Translations under genes and position numbers: made by a program
Shown: positions 36,958 to 48,254 of the stretch, one piece after another
How the letters are laid out: every line of letters starts with the position of its first letter
How positions within the stretch are numbered: position 1 is the first letter of the stretch
The notes under the pieces: model-generated
Told to the model about the DNA's origin: nothing
What the model saw: only the letters and a program-made list of their open reading frames with translations
Databases searched by the model: none
DNA from: Brachycybe producta
Taxonomy: Eukaryota > Arthropoda > Diplopoda > Playtdesmida > Andrognathidae
Assembly: GCA_036925085.1 (NCBI GenBank)
Contig: JAUPFP010000002.1
Location: 6,091,390-6,155,389 of the forward strand
Length of the DNA: 64,000 bases
Direction of reading: 5' to 3'

Positions 36958-36991
36958 GGCGCCATCTTTTGTTTAAAAGAAAGATGGCGCC
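36958..36991. promoter_or_regulatory. Perfect hairpin made of two facing AAGATGGCGCC motifs
   Basis: GGCGCCATCTTT (36958-36969) and AAAGATGGCGCC (36980-36991) form 12-nt perfect arms around a 10-nt loop. AAGATGGCG is the core of YY1-type binding sites. It may be a regulatory pair or the remnant of a tiny MITE. Confidence 0.4.
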
Positions 36992-36999
36992 GAGGGTTT

Positions 37000-39206
37000 T
37001 TTGTTGTTGTTGGCTATGTTTTGAGGTATGAATGCGTGTCATTGGCCCTCCTCCTATTATGAAATGTGCTTCGTAATAATACAAATTGAGGGTGGTATTG
37101 TTTAAATCTTTTTATGTTATCAATCAGCAAACTTAAGAGAGAAGTTCTTTTTTGTCTTGAGCCACTAGGGGCTAGTTTTGTTTGGCAATGTCGGGCATAG
37201 AGAGGGTAGTAGTGCCCATTTTTGGGTGTTTGTTCAACTTTATTGGGGCTTACAAGAAAAAGAAAAGAAAAAAAAAAGTTAAGAAAATGGAACTTTTCAT
37301 TTGAAATTCAATTTGTACCCTTTAATCAGGGTACCAATATTTAAAAAAAACCCTGTTCTCAAAGGGTATTACTCGAAATAAGAGGATTGCTTTGTTGAAA
37401 ATCCTGTTCTTGAAGGTTGAAGTTGCTTTTACTAATTGTTGCCTTCTTGAATTTGGGCCTTAGTTAACTGTTCTCGTGAAGAGGTTGTTAAAGGGGAGGG
37501 GGGGAGGGTTTCTGCTCTTATTGCTGAATGTTATAGGTACAGTTATGACCATGTTTTTATGGTTTTAACAAGTCCAGAGAAACTGTTATCTTGATTTCTG
37601 AGGGTGGTATTATAAGAGTTTTTTTTTTTTAAATTTACATTCTTTGCTTATGTAGGGGATGATGATGATGATGGTTGTAGGGATGACATCCTAGGGTTTA
37701 AAGTTTCTAAGGGGCTTTTTTTTGACAAAAGGCACGCATCCCCTCTATAACCTCCTAGGCTCTTCTGTGTTTAGTCATTGGAAGGAGAAAAGGAACATAA
37801 ATGTGATTGTGGTTTTACAGATGACATCTAAATGATGGGTTTTGTGGTCTGATTTTGTTTAGCCACATGGTTAACTAATAATAATTATTGGTCAGATTTG
37901 TTTCAAAAAAGGTTTCAGGATTAGGGATGTGGTGTGGGGGAAAAAAAAAGGGGTGGGAGGGGCTGGTAGCCTGGTATAGGTTACATGTTTAAGGCTCTCT
38001 TCTTACAGCTTAATCAACTGTTTACTGTTAATTGGAAAGAATAAACCCTTAAGTTTTAGTCTAGTTAAGTGAGGGATCAGGATATTATCCACTTGAGAGA
38101 GGGGGCGGGGCGTATTTTACAACAGTGGTGGAGTTCTCAAGGGTCAATACAGCAAACACTTAGGTGTAAGTTCAAGAGGAGAACTTATAAGTTGGCACTT
38201 AAACTTTTAAACCCTTAGAATATGGCTCTTAAGTTAAAAATCCCATGTTTTTTTTCGCTTTAACTCCTTTGTAAGCTTAACTTCCAAAATACCTAAGTCA
38301 AGTTTGTTTTTGACAAGTTAAGCCTAAAGTGGTGGTATTCTTAGTCAAAGCTAGTGCTAAACTCATCAAGTTTTCTCTTTCCTTTGATATTTGACATTGG
38401 TTTTACGAGCTTATAAAACAACATTTCGATTTAGCAATTGTTAAAAAAAAATAACTAACTCGAAATGCTTCAAATAATTGCATTTAGTTTGCACAAGTTT
38501 AGCTTGTCAATTCTAACTTTTCAAATGCAAAAAATGGATCGTGATTTATTTTGTTAATTTAATTGAACTTGTAATATAGCATTTTCAATTTTGGCTCGAA
38601 AATGAACGGATCTGCTTGGTCAGAAATCCTCTTCAGTTTTCGCTTTGGATTGAAGGAAACTGGATGGTGTGTGGCGTCGGAACGTGAGAACATACGCATC
38701 TTTAGTCAAACATCGTAAAGCTTTCGAATGATGGAAACATAGGCAATTAAATAAATACATAAGAAATGGCTCTTCCCACATGTATGCAATTTCAAAAGAA
38801 AACTATAAAGAAAAAAATTAGTAATGGTTTTGTTTATTAAACCGTTTGTGGTGATTTTGAGAGACAATCCAGGCATTGACAAGCCAGAATTGATCATCTG
38901 CACACCTTGCTCAAGTTGGAACAACTCGTTAGTTGTTTTACATTTAGGGTTGTGTTGAGTGTGGACCACTCGGTTAAGAGTGAGTTCATAACGGAGTTGA
39001 TAACTGGCATTTTTTAAGTTGCAAATAATGAATCGTTTCAGTTTCTTTTGATGTTTTGTGTGGGCTGTGCCTAATTTTTTTTTACTAATTGATCAGTTTC
39101 CCATCATTTTTGTTCACTGGTTTCTTTACCAGTCCAATAAAGACCTAAATATACATACAGCCATTCAATACAGCCATAAACCTCCATTTTGCCCTTAATA
39201 TTCTCC
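37000..39206. other. Intronic DNA with a low-copy repeat
   Basis: No gene. The part 38320-39080 shares motifs with 43420-43670 (TTGACAAGCCARAATTGA; GCCCACACAAAACAT in opposite orientation), so it is a dispersed repeat whose ends I could not define. The 87-codon minus-strand open frame at 38706-38969 lies inside it and is not recognisable. Confidence 0.4.
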
Positions 39207-39214
39207 CGATTTAA

Positions 39215-39420
39215 ACAGGCAGTTAGAAATAGGAGAGAACTTAAATTGGCTCCGCCTTTGTTATGACGACCGGTAACTTCTAATTGGTTGGTTATGCAGT
39301 CTGACGTCACATGCTCCGCCCTTTTCAACGTTGAACCACACAACAAACCAATTAGAAGTTGCCGGTCGTCATAACAAGGGCGGAGCCAATTTAAGTTCTC
39401 TCCTATTTCTAACTGCCTGT
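39215..39420. mobile_element. hAT-like MITE, family ACAGGCAGTTAGAAATAGG, copy 1
   Basis: Nearly perfect arms of about 90 nt, ACAGGCAGTTAGAAATAGGA to its inverse ending CTAACTGCCTGT, with subterminal TTATGACGACCGG and CTTCTAATTGGTTGG. A perfect 8-bp target duplication CGATTTAA lies at 39207-39214 and 39421-39428, which places it in the hAT group. GC-box-like CTCCGCC motifs occur in both arms. Confidence 0.92.
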
Positions 39421-39715
39421 CGATTTAATGGTTGTATCTCTCAAGTACAGTTTTTTTTTTGTTTAGGTGTTCAGTTTTCTTGTTGCCTGAATGAAGAATT
39501 CGAAACAGAAAGAAAACAAACAGAAATCTTAATCAAGATGCATAGAAAAAAGGAGATTAATGTCTAAAGTTCAGAGGTCCAAATAAAAATATCTTATGTC
39601 AATAATATTTTATAACAAGGCTTCAAAATGATCGCTTTTTTTATGAAGTGTGTGTATGTAACATTGCGAAATGAGCGTTCTGATTTCTTTTTATTTCAAT
39701 GCAAACAGATGGAAT

Positions 39716-39790
39716 TTGCTCTTTGACCTTTGGTAGCCACTGTACACGCACACACACGTACACGAGCACAGACAACTTGCTCTTTGACCT
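39716..39790. promoter_or_regulatory. Duplicated DR1-like site
   Basis: TTGCTCTTTGACCT occurs at 39716-39729 and again identically at 39777-39790, 61 nt apart. The reverse complement reads AGGTCA-A-AGAGCA, a DR1 with one weak half-site. The spacer contains a CA-rich stretch. Identity of both copies over 14 nt argues against pure chance. Confidence 0.4.
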
Positions 39791-40028
39791 CGTTGATTAA
39801 AAGTTAAAATTCTGAAGAGCCCTCCTACTTTTTTATTTGCCAAGATTGGATTTTATGTTAAAAAGGGAGGGGAAGGGGGTGGGGGCTAAATTATTTGCGC
39901 GTGTTAGGCCTAAACGTCAATTAGTGAAACTTTGGCACTTTTTTATCTTCAACTAAAACACTCCGAACAGAGAGAGGAGGAGGAGGCCTTCAACATACAA
40001 AAATCTTAATTTTATTTAGTGTAATATT

Positions 40029-40654
40029 CAGGGCTCGGATTTGTATACAAATATTAAGCAAAAGTTTCTGAATGTGTGGCCCAAGTGCCCAATTGCGAAG
40101 TAATCGTCATCATCATCATTAGAGCAACTGCAATTAGGCTTTTTTTAATCAGAAAAAGGCTGGTTATACCTTGTACACGCACATGAGTTAAATGAATTCA
40201 AATTAAATGTGGTTTGGTGAATTATACGAAATCCAAATAAAAATTGACTCTAATTATTAATATTTTAAATTGAAATACTAAAATTAATATTTTGTCAATA
40301 GTTTTTATAATTATATTTAAGTATTAACTCAATATTTTGAGATTATTAACTGAATAAAATAAAATTCGGTATGGTGTTTGTTTGTCCTTCACAGGACTCT
40401 GTAGAACACATTTATTTTATATATTTAAATTATTTGGTGTCTACTAGGTATTAGAGGCTAGATGTTTGATTACTATCAGTTGTCAACTAGAGTTCTAGCC
40501 TCTTATCAGTCTTCTTTTTTTTTTGGTTGAACTAAACAGAAAAAGGTAGATTGGGGGATTTGTTACTTTACAATTGGCTTTTGGGGCCACACACACACAG
40601 ATTGATAAACATTTTTTGTTGTTGCTTTGATATTGCATACAAATCCGAGCCCTA
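40029..40654. mobile_element. hAT-like MITE, family TAGGGCTCGG, copy 3 (interrupted)
   Basis: Starts CAGGGCTCGGATTTG and ends CCGAGCCCTA, flanked by a perfect 8-bp duplication GTAATATT (40021-40028 and 40655-40662). It is about twice as long as its siblings because another MITE is inserted at 40167-40450. Removing that insert restores the GGTTAGAGGCTAGA sequence seen in copy 4. Confidence 0.92.
40167..40450. mobile_element. PIF/Harbinger-like MITE, family TACCTTGTACAC, nested copy
   Basis: Begins TACCTTGTACACGCACATGA and ends TCTACTAGGTA. TTA lies on both sides (40164-40166 and 40451-40453), the 3-bp TWA duplication typical of PIF/Harbinger (Tourist-like) MITEs. It is inserted into hAT-like copy 3, so it is the younger insertion. 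Two relatives are at 55226-55782 and 55469-55746. Confidence 0.9.
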
Positions 40655-41020
40655 GTAATATTAAACATGGTTTTTTTTTTATGTTGAAACTCTTTTGTTA
40701 AAAAGAATTCTCTCTTTAGTTGAAGTTAAAAGTGTAGAAGTTAGAATTAACCTCATTGAATTTGGGCCTGAAGTGTGTGTGACTTGTGTGTTTATTGAAT
40801 GATATTTGGGTTCATTCTCAGGGTTCATCTCTCTTTCTATAGATCTTTTTTGGTTAAATGTCGTTCATTATTATATCACATATATATATACACACACACA
40901 AGAGATTTTGGCTCGTGTATCAAACAATGACTTTTCTCATTTTTTTGGCTAGGGAGAAAGAGAGAGAGAGAGAGAGAGAGAGATTCATAAAAAAAGAGGG
41001 GTTTGATAAAAAGAGAAGGA

Positions 41021-41032
41021 GGGGGGGGGGGG
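41021..41032 (+). repeat. Poly-G run next to AG microsatellite
   Basis: 12 G in a row, preceded by an (AG)n tract at about 40957-40982. Confidence 0.8.
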
Positions 41033-41362
41033 AATTGAGTTTTAGCTGGATTCATAAATAAGGGACGCAATTTTTTTTTTTTGGCTCTTGTTCCCTATCC
41101 TCTTTCTCCGCCTCTTCTTTGGCATGAAATCTCTTGTCTGACCTCTCTCTCTCTTGTAAATGTCAGTATTAAAAAATAAGTAGAAAGAACACTTTTTTGT
41201 TGTTGCGAGGTTAGACATTTCATGTAGCAATCTCTAGTGTTATATAAGTTAGAACTACGAAATTCGTGACTTGAAAATAAAAGTTTGGTTAAGGTGGCTG
41301 GATAGTTATTTATTTTGTTTTCGTTTTTTTCCGGATGGCGCCACCTGCAGTGTCCATATGTT

Positions 41363-41575
41363 ACAGACAGTTAGAAATCGGGGAGAACTTCAGTTGTCTC
41401 CGCCCTTTTTATGATGACGACCGGCAACTTCTAATTGGTTGGTTATGTAGTCTTGAGTTCACATGCTCCGCCCCTTTTCAACGTCGAACAACACACAACA
41501 AACCAATTAGAAGTTGCCGGTCGTCATAACAAGGGTGGAGCCAATTGAAGTTCTCTCCTATTTCTAACTACCTGT
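41363..41575. mobile_element. hAT-like MITE, family ACAGGCAGTTAGAAATAGG, copy 2
   Basis: Ends ACAGACAGTTAGAAATCGGG and CTAACTACCTGT, with the same subterminal arms as copy 1. Flanks CCATATGTT and CCATAATGTT look like a decayed target duplication. Confidence 0.88.
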
Positions 41576-41631
41576 CCATAATGTTCTATAGAGAGGCGGT
41601 CTCGTTTCGCTTTCTCTTGTCTTCCTCCATC

Positions 41632-41789
41632 ACAGGAGGCAGTTCTTTCTGCTCAGCACTAAAATTGCGTTTATCCTGCCCTTTTATAAGCGTCATCAAT
41701 TTCTAATTGGTTTGTTGTTACTAGGTCTGATGTTTTTTTATAAAAGGGCGGGGCAAACGAAATTTGAATGCTGAGCAAGAACTGCCTGT
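41632..41789. mobile_element. Hairpin MITE distantly related to the ACAGGCAG family
   Basis: ACAGGAGGCAGTTCTTTCTG faces a right end whose reverse complement is ACAGGCAGTTCTTGCTCAGC. Inner arms contain GCCCTTTTATA facing TATAAAAGGGC, and the interior shares TTCTAATTGGTTTGTTGTTA-like sequence with the neighbouring family. It lies only 56 nt from copy 2. Confidence 0.75.
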
Positions 41790-41869
41790 TTCTCCAACTC
41801 GCGGTTTTGAGAAAATGTTTTTCATGCTAACTTTTTTTTTTTCAGAAGATACATTACGGAAAAAAAAAA

Positions 41870-42120
41870 TCAAAGGGTTTTAGAAAGTAGAATATTTGAA
41901 TTTAATACTAAATATTATTTTATGATGTGATTATCTTTAAAAAAATAAACTTTTTATGACAGGTTTTTGAATGTCAATGAAAAAACCTAAAAAGTTATTT
42001 ACAAACTGAACTCTTAAAATATTTATTAAGATTGCCATACAAAAAAAAAACTTTTAACGTAATCTTTTACCATTCTAGTTTTGAAAACAATTTCATTTTT
42101 TTCTTTTTTTCGTTATGTTG
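41870..42120. repeat. CTAGTTTCTAA hairpin family, diverged copy
   Basis: Contains AAAAATAAACTTTTTATGAC and ACCATTCTAGTTTTGAAAAC; the left outer arm is blurred. Confidence 0.5.
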
Positions 42121-42129
42121 TTTCTTAAA

Positions 42130-43160
42130 TAAAAAAAGTTCGCTCGACGTTTTCGCGTCCACATTTTTCAAAAACTTCTTATGGAGCTTAGGATTAGGGA
42201 ACGAAAACAAAATAAATATCTATTGAACCACCTTAATAAAACCTCAAATTCATAAAGGAAACTTGTCACTCGGTACTTTTTTTTTATCTTTAACTCCTCT
42301 GAGAAGAGAGGGGTTTCAACCTAGAAAAATTTTGTTCAAGATTTTTTTTTTCTATGTTGTAGATCCTCCTTTTCTGAGAGTTCAAAGTGTGCTCAAGTTT
42401 AAGTTTCTTCTTCCTTCTTGAATTTGTGCCTCAGAGGAACATAATATAATGAGCATTTGTGAGATGTGACCACTAGCGACATAAAAGTTAGAGAGAAAAA
42501 CCAATGATGTCACTTTTTTTGTGCTTGGTCAGTGGTCATCTCCAAGCAATAAACTTAAAACTGTAATCGATGTCTCCCTCTCCTCCAACCCCTCTTTACG
42601 TTAGTCTATATGGTATTGGGAGAGGGGGGGGGGGGGAAATGGTAACCTCAGATTATTACATTTAGGTTTATCATTGGAATATAAAAAAAATATCCCCTCA
42701 TTGAATTTTTCGGTTGTAACCACATTGAGAGAGTTGGTTTTTCTCATTAGCATGTTCAATAGGCCAGTGGGTTCTTTTTTTTATCAACTTCGATCTTCTC
42801 CCATTTTCTATCCCCCCACCCTTCTTTTCCCCCCTCTTATTTTTGCCTTTATATTCTGGTTTGACTCATTCTTTGTCTAATTTGCATATGATGTGGTATT
42901 GTCATTTCTTACTCTTTCTAATGATTGGACTAGAAAGAGAGAGAGAGAGAGTCAGAGTTTGTGATTATTTTAAATGGTAGGATTTTTTTAAACCCAAGAA
43001 GGGCCGATGTGGGGGCTGTGGGACGTCCTGTTGGGACGATTGTAAATGTGACGACGCCTAGGCTTGGAGTTGGAGGCTAGCAGTGACATGTGGCCACGGC
43101 AACGAATGTTATTTGGCATTATTTGCCTAATCTACCTAATGTATTCCACCAAAAGACACT
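42130..43160. other. Non-coding intronic DNA
   Basis: No gene. A 13-nt G run is at 42624-42636 and an AG microsatellite near 42933-42950. Confidence 0.5.
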
Positions 43161-43175
43161 AAACCATATGAAAAG

Positions 43176-43382
43176 ACAGACAATTAGAAATAGGTCAAAA
43201 CTTCAGTTGGTTCCGTCCTTGTTATGACGACTGGCAACTTCTAATTGGCTGGTTATGTAGTCTGACGTTGAAAAGGGGCGGAGCATATGACGTCAGACTT
43301 CATAACCAGCCAATTAGAAGTTGCCGTTCGTCATAACAAGAGCGGAGCCAACTGAAGTTCTGACCTATTTCTAACTGCCTGT
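43176..43382. mobile_element. hAT-like MITE, family ACAGGCAGTTAGAAATAGG, copy 3
   Basis: Ends ACAGACAATTAGAAATAGGT and CTAACTGCCTGT. The flanking direct repeat TATGAAAAG (43167-43175 and 43383-43391) contains the 8-bp duplication. Arms are about 95 nt and the centre contains GGGGCGGAGC. Confidence 0.92.
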
Positions 43383-43419
43383 TATGAAAAGAGAAAAGAA
43401 AAAAAAAGTCGCTCCCTTC

Positions 43420-43670
43420 TAAAGTTCACGAGTTTAGCATTAATTTTGACTTAACACTCATTAAGAACTCAATATTGGCTTGTCAATCTTTGAGCGTGGT
43501 AATGTATAGATCTACATTATTTTTTGAAAATGTAATGCTTTACTATAATGGGAAACTGAGTAAATAGCAAAAAAAAACAAAAACAAAGAAAAAAGGTCTG
43601 CCCACACAAAACATAGAAAATGAAAGGATTGACAAGCCAAAATTGACCGTGTATTCGCAGCTTTAAAGCT
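43420..43670. repeat. Low-copy dispersed repeat shared with 38.3-39.1 kb
   Basis: TTGACAAGCCAAAATTGACC near 43629 faces ATTGGCTTGTCAATC near 43472, and the GCCCACACAAAACAT block matches the inverse of 39053-39068. It is probably a MITE-like palindrome, ends unclear. Confidence 0.4.
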
Positions 43671-44799
43671 AAAAAGAGACCCTATCCGCTATTAGGAGGA
43701 AGGTAAAAAGAAATATCCTTTTTGCAATTAGAGACTGGTTAGAGGTTATATAGTAAACCCTACAATGGTACTCCATTTGTAGTGTAATTATAGCCTCTAC
43801 CAAGTCTTTTTTTTGACTGCAAAAAGCGTGATTTTTTTTTTGTCCTTCCTTACTCATCAATGACCACCAGCTCCTGGTAAATTTAAACAAAAAAATGACA
43901 TGAAACATCCTATGGTGATCAATGATCATTGATCAAGACATATTGAAGTGGTGGTGGTGGTGGTAGTGGGATGGTCAATGTGCAACAGGCAACTTCTGAT
44001 TTAATGATGCAAATTGGTCAAATGATTTACTAAAACCATAGAAAATTGGAAATTGATATTGTCATCATGGCTAGAAAAGAAATAATTCTTCTGCATTTGT
44101 GGAAGAAGAAGAAGCCATGATGAGAGAGACCAACACCACCAACCAGTGCTACGAGTTGTGTAGTGAGTTTGTTCTGGTTGTGTATCAAAGGTTCAATAGT
44201 TCATTGGTCGTAAATAAGAGCTTGGTCTCTTGTAATATATGTGTATAAGTGTGTATAAGTTAGTTATGGTGTTGGAATGATAACTAACTTGATAAGTTTG
44301 ATAACTATATGTTTCCTTTCTGGTTATTTTCATTGGTTTTCTGATTTTTCTTTCCACAATAAAATATGTCTTGCAGAAAACTACTTGACAATTGTTTGAG
44401 TTTGAAGTTTTTTTTTAGTTTTGACTCAAAACTGTGTTGTCAGATTGTGTGCAACTTTTGATTATCTTTTATTTATTATCATCATCATCAAGAGCCATGT
44501 TTATAAGTTTACTTTTTTCATCAGGATGATGATAGCCGGCCTGCTAGTTTAAGCTTGAATTTGGAAGGAAATTTTGACCCGGAAAGGAAGGAAATGGTGG
44601 TAACGAACCATCAAAAAAGATCTCACTGAAATGCGAACAAGTGCAATGACCATTGGTACTGCATTCATTGCTCACACTTGTTTTTGGTGCAAATGGAGCT
44701 TTCCAAACTTTTGCAATATTTGGTCAATACATTGACTATTTGTGACCGGTCAAAATCACTATGAAATTTTAAAGATAATAAATCTTAAATGATGATTAA

Positions 44800-45057
44800 T
44801 AGGGTTCGGATTTTCATGCAATATCAAGCATACATGTATGTTTCTCTATCTGTGGACCAAGCGCCAATTGTGAAGTGACAAACCCGTTGAGATAACCAAC
44901 AATTATGATGTTTTTAAATCAAAAACACTGGTTAGAGGCTAGATTAGATTAGAAAAAAAAGCATAATTGCAGTTGCTCTGATGATTACTTTACAATTGGC
45001 ATTTGGGCCACAAGTTGAGATACATTTGCTTAATATTGCATAAAAATCCGAGCCCTA
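44800..45057. mobile_element. hAT-like MITE, family TAGGGCTCGG, copy 4
   Basis: Starts TAGGGTTCGGATTTTCATGC and ends CCGAGCCCTA, with a perfect 8-bp duplication ATGATTAA (44792-44799 and 45058-45065). It lacks the insert present in copy 3 and so shows the empty site (TGGTTAGAGGC). Confidence 0.92.
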
Positions 45058-45059
45058 AT

Positions 45060-46980
45060 GATTAATGTGATTCAGATTTGCGAGATATAATATGCTCACG
45101 AATAGACACGATTTATATTTGGGGCCTCGGCAGTAGGAAACATTCGAGGGACACAAATCAGGTGCCCAAAAGGGCACAATTGTGTTATATGTGGCTTCCA
45201 AGTCCCACTTTTTTATGAGAAGAAAGTCTGAAATTGATGCAAAACACTTCACTAATGGTACAAAAAGTGTGATAGGTGCCATTGCATTTCAGAAATGTGC
45301 ACCGCCACCACCACCACCACCACGAAATCATTCAAAATGCAATTTTTGTTTATGCCGCTCGATGTATCCCATTTGAGGGCAAAAGCCAGAAGCTAGAATG
45401 AGGGCATGATTTTGTACAAATATGCAACTTCAAGCTCCATTATAATGAATGTAAGAACGTGCCGAGATTGAGCAAAGGGGCTTTCACTAATGGTACAAAA
45501 AGAGGTGTCATAGATGATGATACAACTTCTAGAGGTGTTAACTCTTGTGTACCAAATGTAATTTGTATTGTTATGTGCCACCCGGTATCTATGAAAGTTT
45601 GTAATGATGATGCCCACACAGTTCCACCACCACCACCACCACCACCACCATGGCACCCAACCCTCGAAATTCAAAGCATCTCTTTCTTCTTCTCTGTTCC
45701 CTTCTTGTCAAGAAAAGAGGGAGTTCCAATTTGGCTTGAAACTCCATCATGAGAGGTGGGGGGGGGGGGGGGGGGGTTGTTAGAAATAACATTTTGGATG
45801 AAGTAGAATTTTTTTCTTCATCTTTTTTTCTTCAATGTGTACCAGATTGATGTCAAACTTGGCCACACTCGACCTTTTTTGCCCTTCGTTTGTCTTGAGT
45901 CTCTTTCGGGAAGGGGGGGGGGGGGTTATGTTTTTTTTTATGAACACCCATCTTTTTCATGTTAAAAGAAAAACAGTTTTTTTTTGAAGCACCCTGTCCA
46001 TGTCTTGTGTCTGTATGAAATGTGAACATTTTTTGGTGTGATTTAACCTCATAGAATTGAGTCTTAAATCTTTTAAAGTTTAAAAAACTTTTCTCTAAAG
46101 TCTTGTTTTGTGTGTTTGTCTAAGAGAGAGAGAGGAAAAAAAAACACAACCCTCTAAAATTGAAAAAAGAAGAAGAAAAATGGATGGAGGAGGGTTTTTT
46201 GTTTTTCTATTTTTTGTCAGTCTTGGAATGTTGTTTTCTGTATTTAAGTACTTGTATGTTGAGTCTTTCTCTTCTTATTCTCTATCCGCCTTTTTACACA
46301 ACTTCTCCATACATCACATTTGAGGACGTCTTTTTTTTTTTCTAAGACAGAAAAAAAAAAACTGGACAAAACTTTAAACAGAAGAAGTGCAACAGTTTTG
46401 TAACTTTTTTTTTGTCCATGAGATATCAGTCTTATATACTATACCTGCTTGCAGGGCCTCCGAGAGTACGGATCTGAGCCATGGCAAAACAATAATTTCG
46501 GGGCCTGACAACAGAAAAAAAAAACTGCTTTGCAAAATTGCAACAGTTAACATATTCAGCAGACTTAAGTCACACATTCTACCTGACAGATTAGCAAAAC
46601 AAGAAAGTTGGAGGAACTTCATAAGAAAAGAAATTGGATTTCTAAAATCTAAATTAAATTCATTTCGAATATTTTTTTTTCTTCTTCAGTTGTATTTTAC
46701 CTGTTATCTGTGATAACAGCCTAAAAATACATAAACAAAGTGTGCAGTCAAATCGTGTTTGGGGCTCGGACCAATAAACACTTACCGACAAAGAGATTAA
46801 AAGAAATTATGCAACAAAATCACATATAACAAAATTGGATAGTAATTTGTAAAAAAAAAAAGGATTCCGACCCGGGTCCTGCAGATTGCACGGGGCAACG
46901 GGAATTTGTCCCACTTGTTTTGGTTTTTTTAATATTCTTCTGCGTAGGCCTAACATGGCCTAAGCCCTAAGAATATTTTA
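45060..46980. other. Intronic DNA with CCA/TGG repeats and poly-G
   Basis: No gene. Contains (CCA)n at about 45302-45322 and 45623-45650, G runs at 45758-45776 (19 nt) and 45913-45925, and a direct repeat CACTAATGGTACAAAAAG at about 45250 and 45485. A 108-codon open frame at 46387-46713 shows no recognisable domain. Confidence 0.45.
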
Positions 46981-46983
46981 CCC

Positions 46984-47224
46984 CCATTACTTTCCGGGAC
47001 TGGCAACTCGTAATTTGTGTTGAATGGCGATGGATTTCTCTATAACCTGGTGAAACTACAACAGTGCCTTCGGCTGACTATTGTACAATCTCATGTACAT
47101 GGAGGACACCTATAGTACAACATTTTCCCACTAAAGTGGCGCTGCTGTCACCACTATATTAAGTCTATGGTCACCACTATCGTAACACTAGATTTTCATA
47201 GTTGCCAGTCCCGGAGAGTAATGG
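46984..47224. mobile_element. MITE with CCATTACTTTCCGGGACTGG termini
   Basis: The left end CCATTACTTTCCGGGACTGG and the right end, whose reverse complement is CCATTACTCTCCGGGACTGG, differ at one base in 20. It is a 241-bp element directly abutting the next MITE. Confidence 0.85.
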
Positions 47225-47630
47225 CGCAGTCACACTAGGCTGGTTTCCCAGCCGCTGGTTGCTGCTGGCTGGTTGTAGTGCTCTAGCAGAATTGTCTGAA
47301 CTGCTACTAGCAGCTGCTTTCTCCAGCGGTGAAGTTGGACATGTGAAACTTTAGCAGCTACCAGCTGGTCATGTGACTCCCTTCCTGCTGCTGCCATCTA
47401 GTGTGAACTTTTTGTTGCTAGTAGTGGCACTATTGGTAGTTGAAACTCCACTGCTTGGGTTGGTTGTTGTTAGAGTTTGTGTTTTTGCAAGACGGTGATT
47501 GGATGACTTGCACTGCTAATACCAGCAGTGACTGGACAAGTGTGAACCCAAAGCAGCTGCTGCTTGCTGCTGTTGCTAATAGCCAGCAGCAACCAGTGGC
47601 TTGTAAACCAGCCCAGTGTGACTGCGCCTT
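47223..47630. mobile_element. MITE with GGCGCAGTCACACTRGGCTGG termini
   Basis: The left end GGCGCAGTCACACTAGGCTG faces a right end whose reverse complement is AAGGCGCAGTCACACTGGGC. The arms are rich in CAG/CTG (GGTTGCTGCTGGCTGG facing CCAGCAGCAACCAG). It begins at the last bases of the preceding element, so one inserted at the edge of the other. Confidence 0.85.
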
Positions 47631-47639
47631 AATGGTCTA

Positions 47640-47850
47640 AGGTATTATCTTCAAAAATAAACTTTTTTTTTAAGAGTTGAGACACTTGAAAGACAATGCT
47701 TTCAGCTCAAATGGAGAGAAAGTTTTGAAATTTTCAAGCTGCTGAAACAGCTTTATATTAAGTATATTACACATTTACTCTTCTAGTTTCTAAAACACTT
47801 TTAAATTTCTTTTTAAAGTTAAGTCTGATGAATGGAAAAAAAAGAAACAA
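47640..47850. repeat. CTAGTTTCTAA hairpin family, right part
   Basis: TTCAAAAATAAACTTTTTTT and ACTCTTCTAGTTTCTAAAAC are present. The left arm is absent, replaced by the two MITEs immediately upstream. Confidence 0.6.
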
Positions 47851-48254
47851 CCAGGGCCAAAAATGAGCTCTAAAGGCTTTTTATTTTCTCACACAGCAAC
47901 AAACTTAACATTTGGCTTTTGTTTTACAATTTTTTTTTTGTATTTCAAGTTAATTTTAAAAGGTTAGCAAACTTTGCAATGATGAACATTAAACAATTTC
48001 TGTACTTTCTTGTTGAAGTTTCTTTAGACCTCGTTTTTGAACCAATGAAGTTCGTATTATTTTTAGCTAAAATTGTCAAAAGAAACTTCCAACAAAAAAA
48101 TGAGCTAAGATTTTTTTTTGTTCTGTTTAGAGATTTGCAACCACATGTTTTTTTTTTTGCAAGATAAAGATTACAACATTAAAAGGTGTATTTTGAAACA
48201 TTTACACTCAGAATAGAGATGCAGACACGAGGGTTTTACACCATAATAGAAGGA

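Noticed and set aside
45393..45792. Frames with Trp-, Val- or Pro-rich runs
   Set aside because: They translate (CCA)n/(TGG)n and poly-G microsatellites.
46387..46713. 108-codon frame as a transposase or reverse-transcriptase tail
   Set aside because: It looked vaguely like an endonuclease-element C-terminus but has no diagnostic motif, and the start is within low-complexity DNA.
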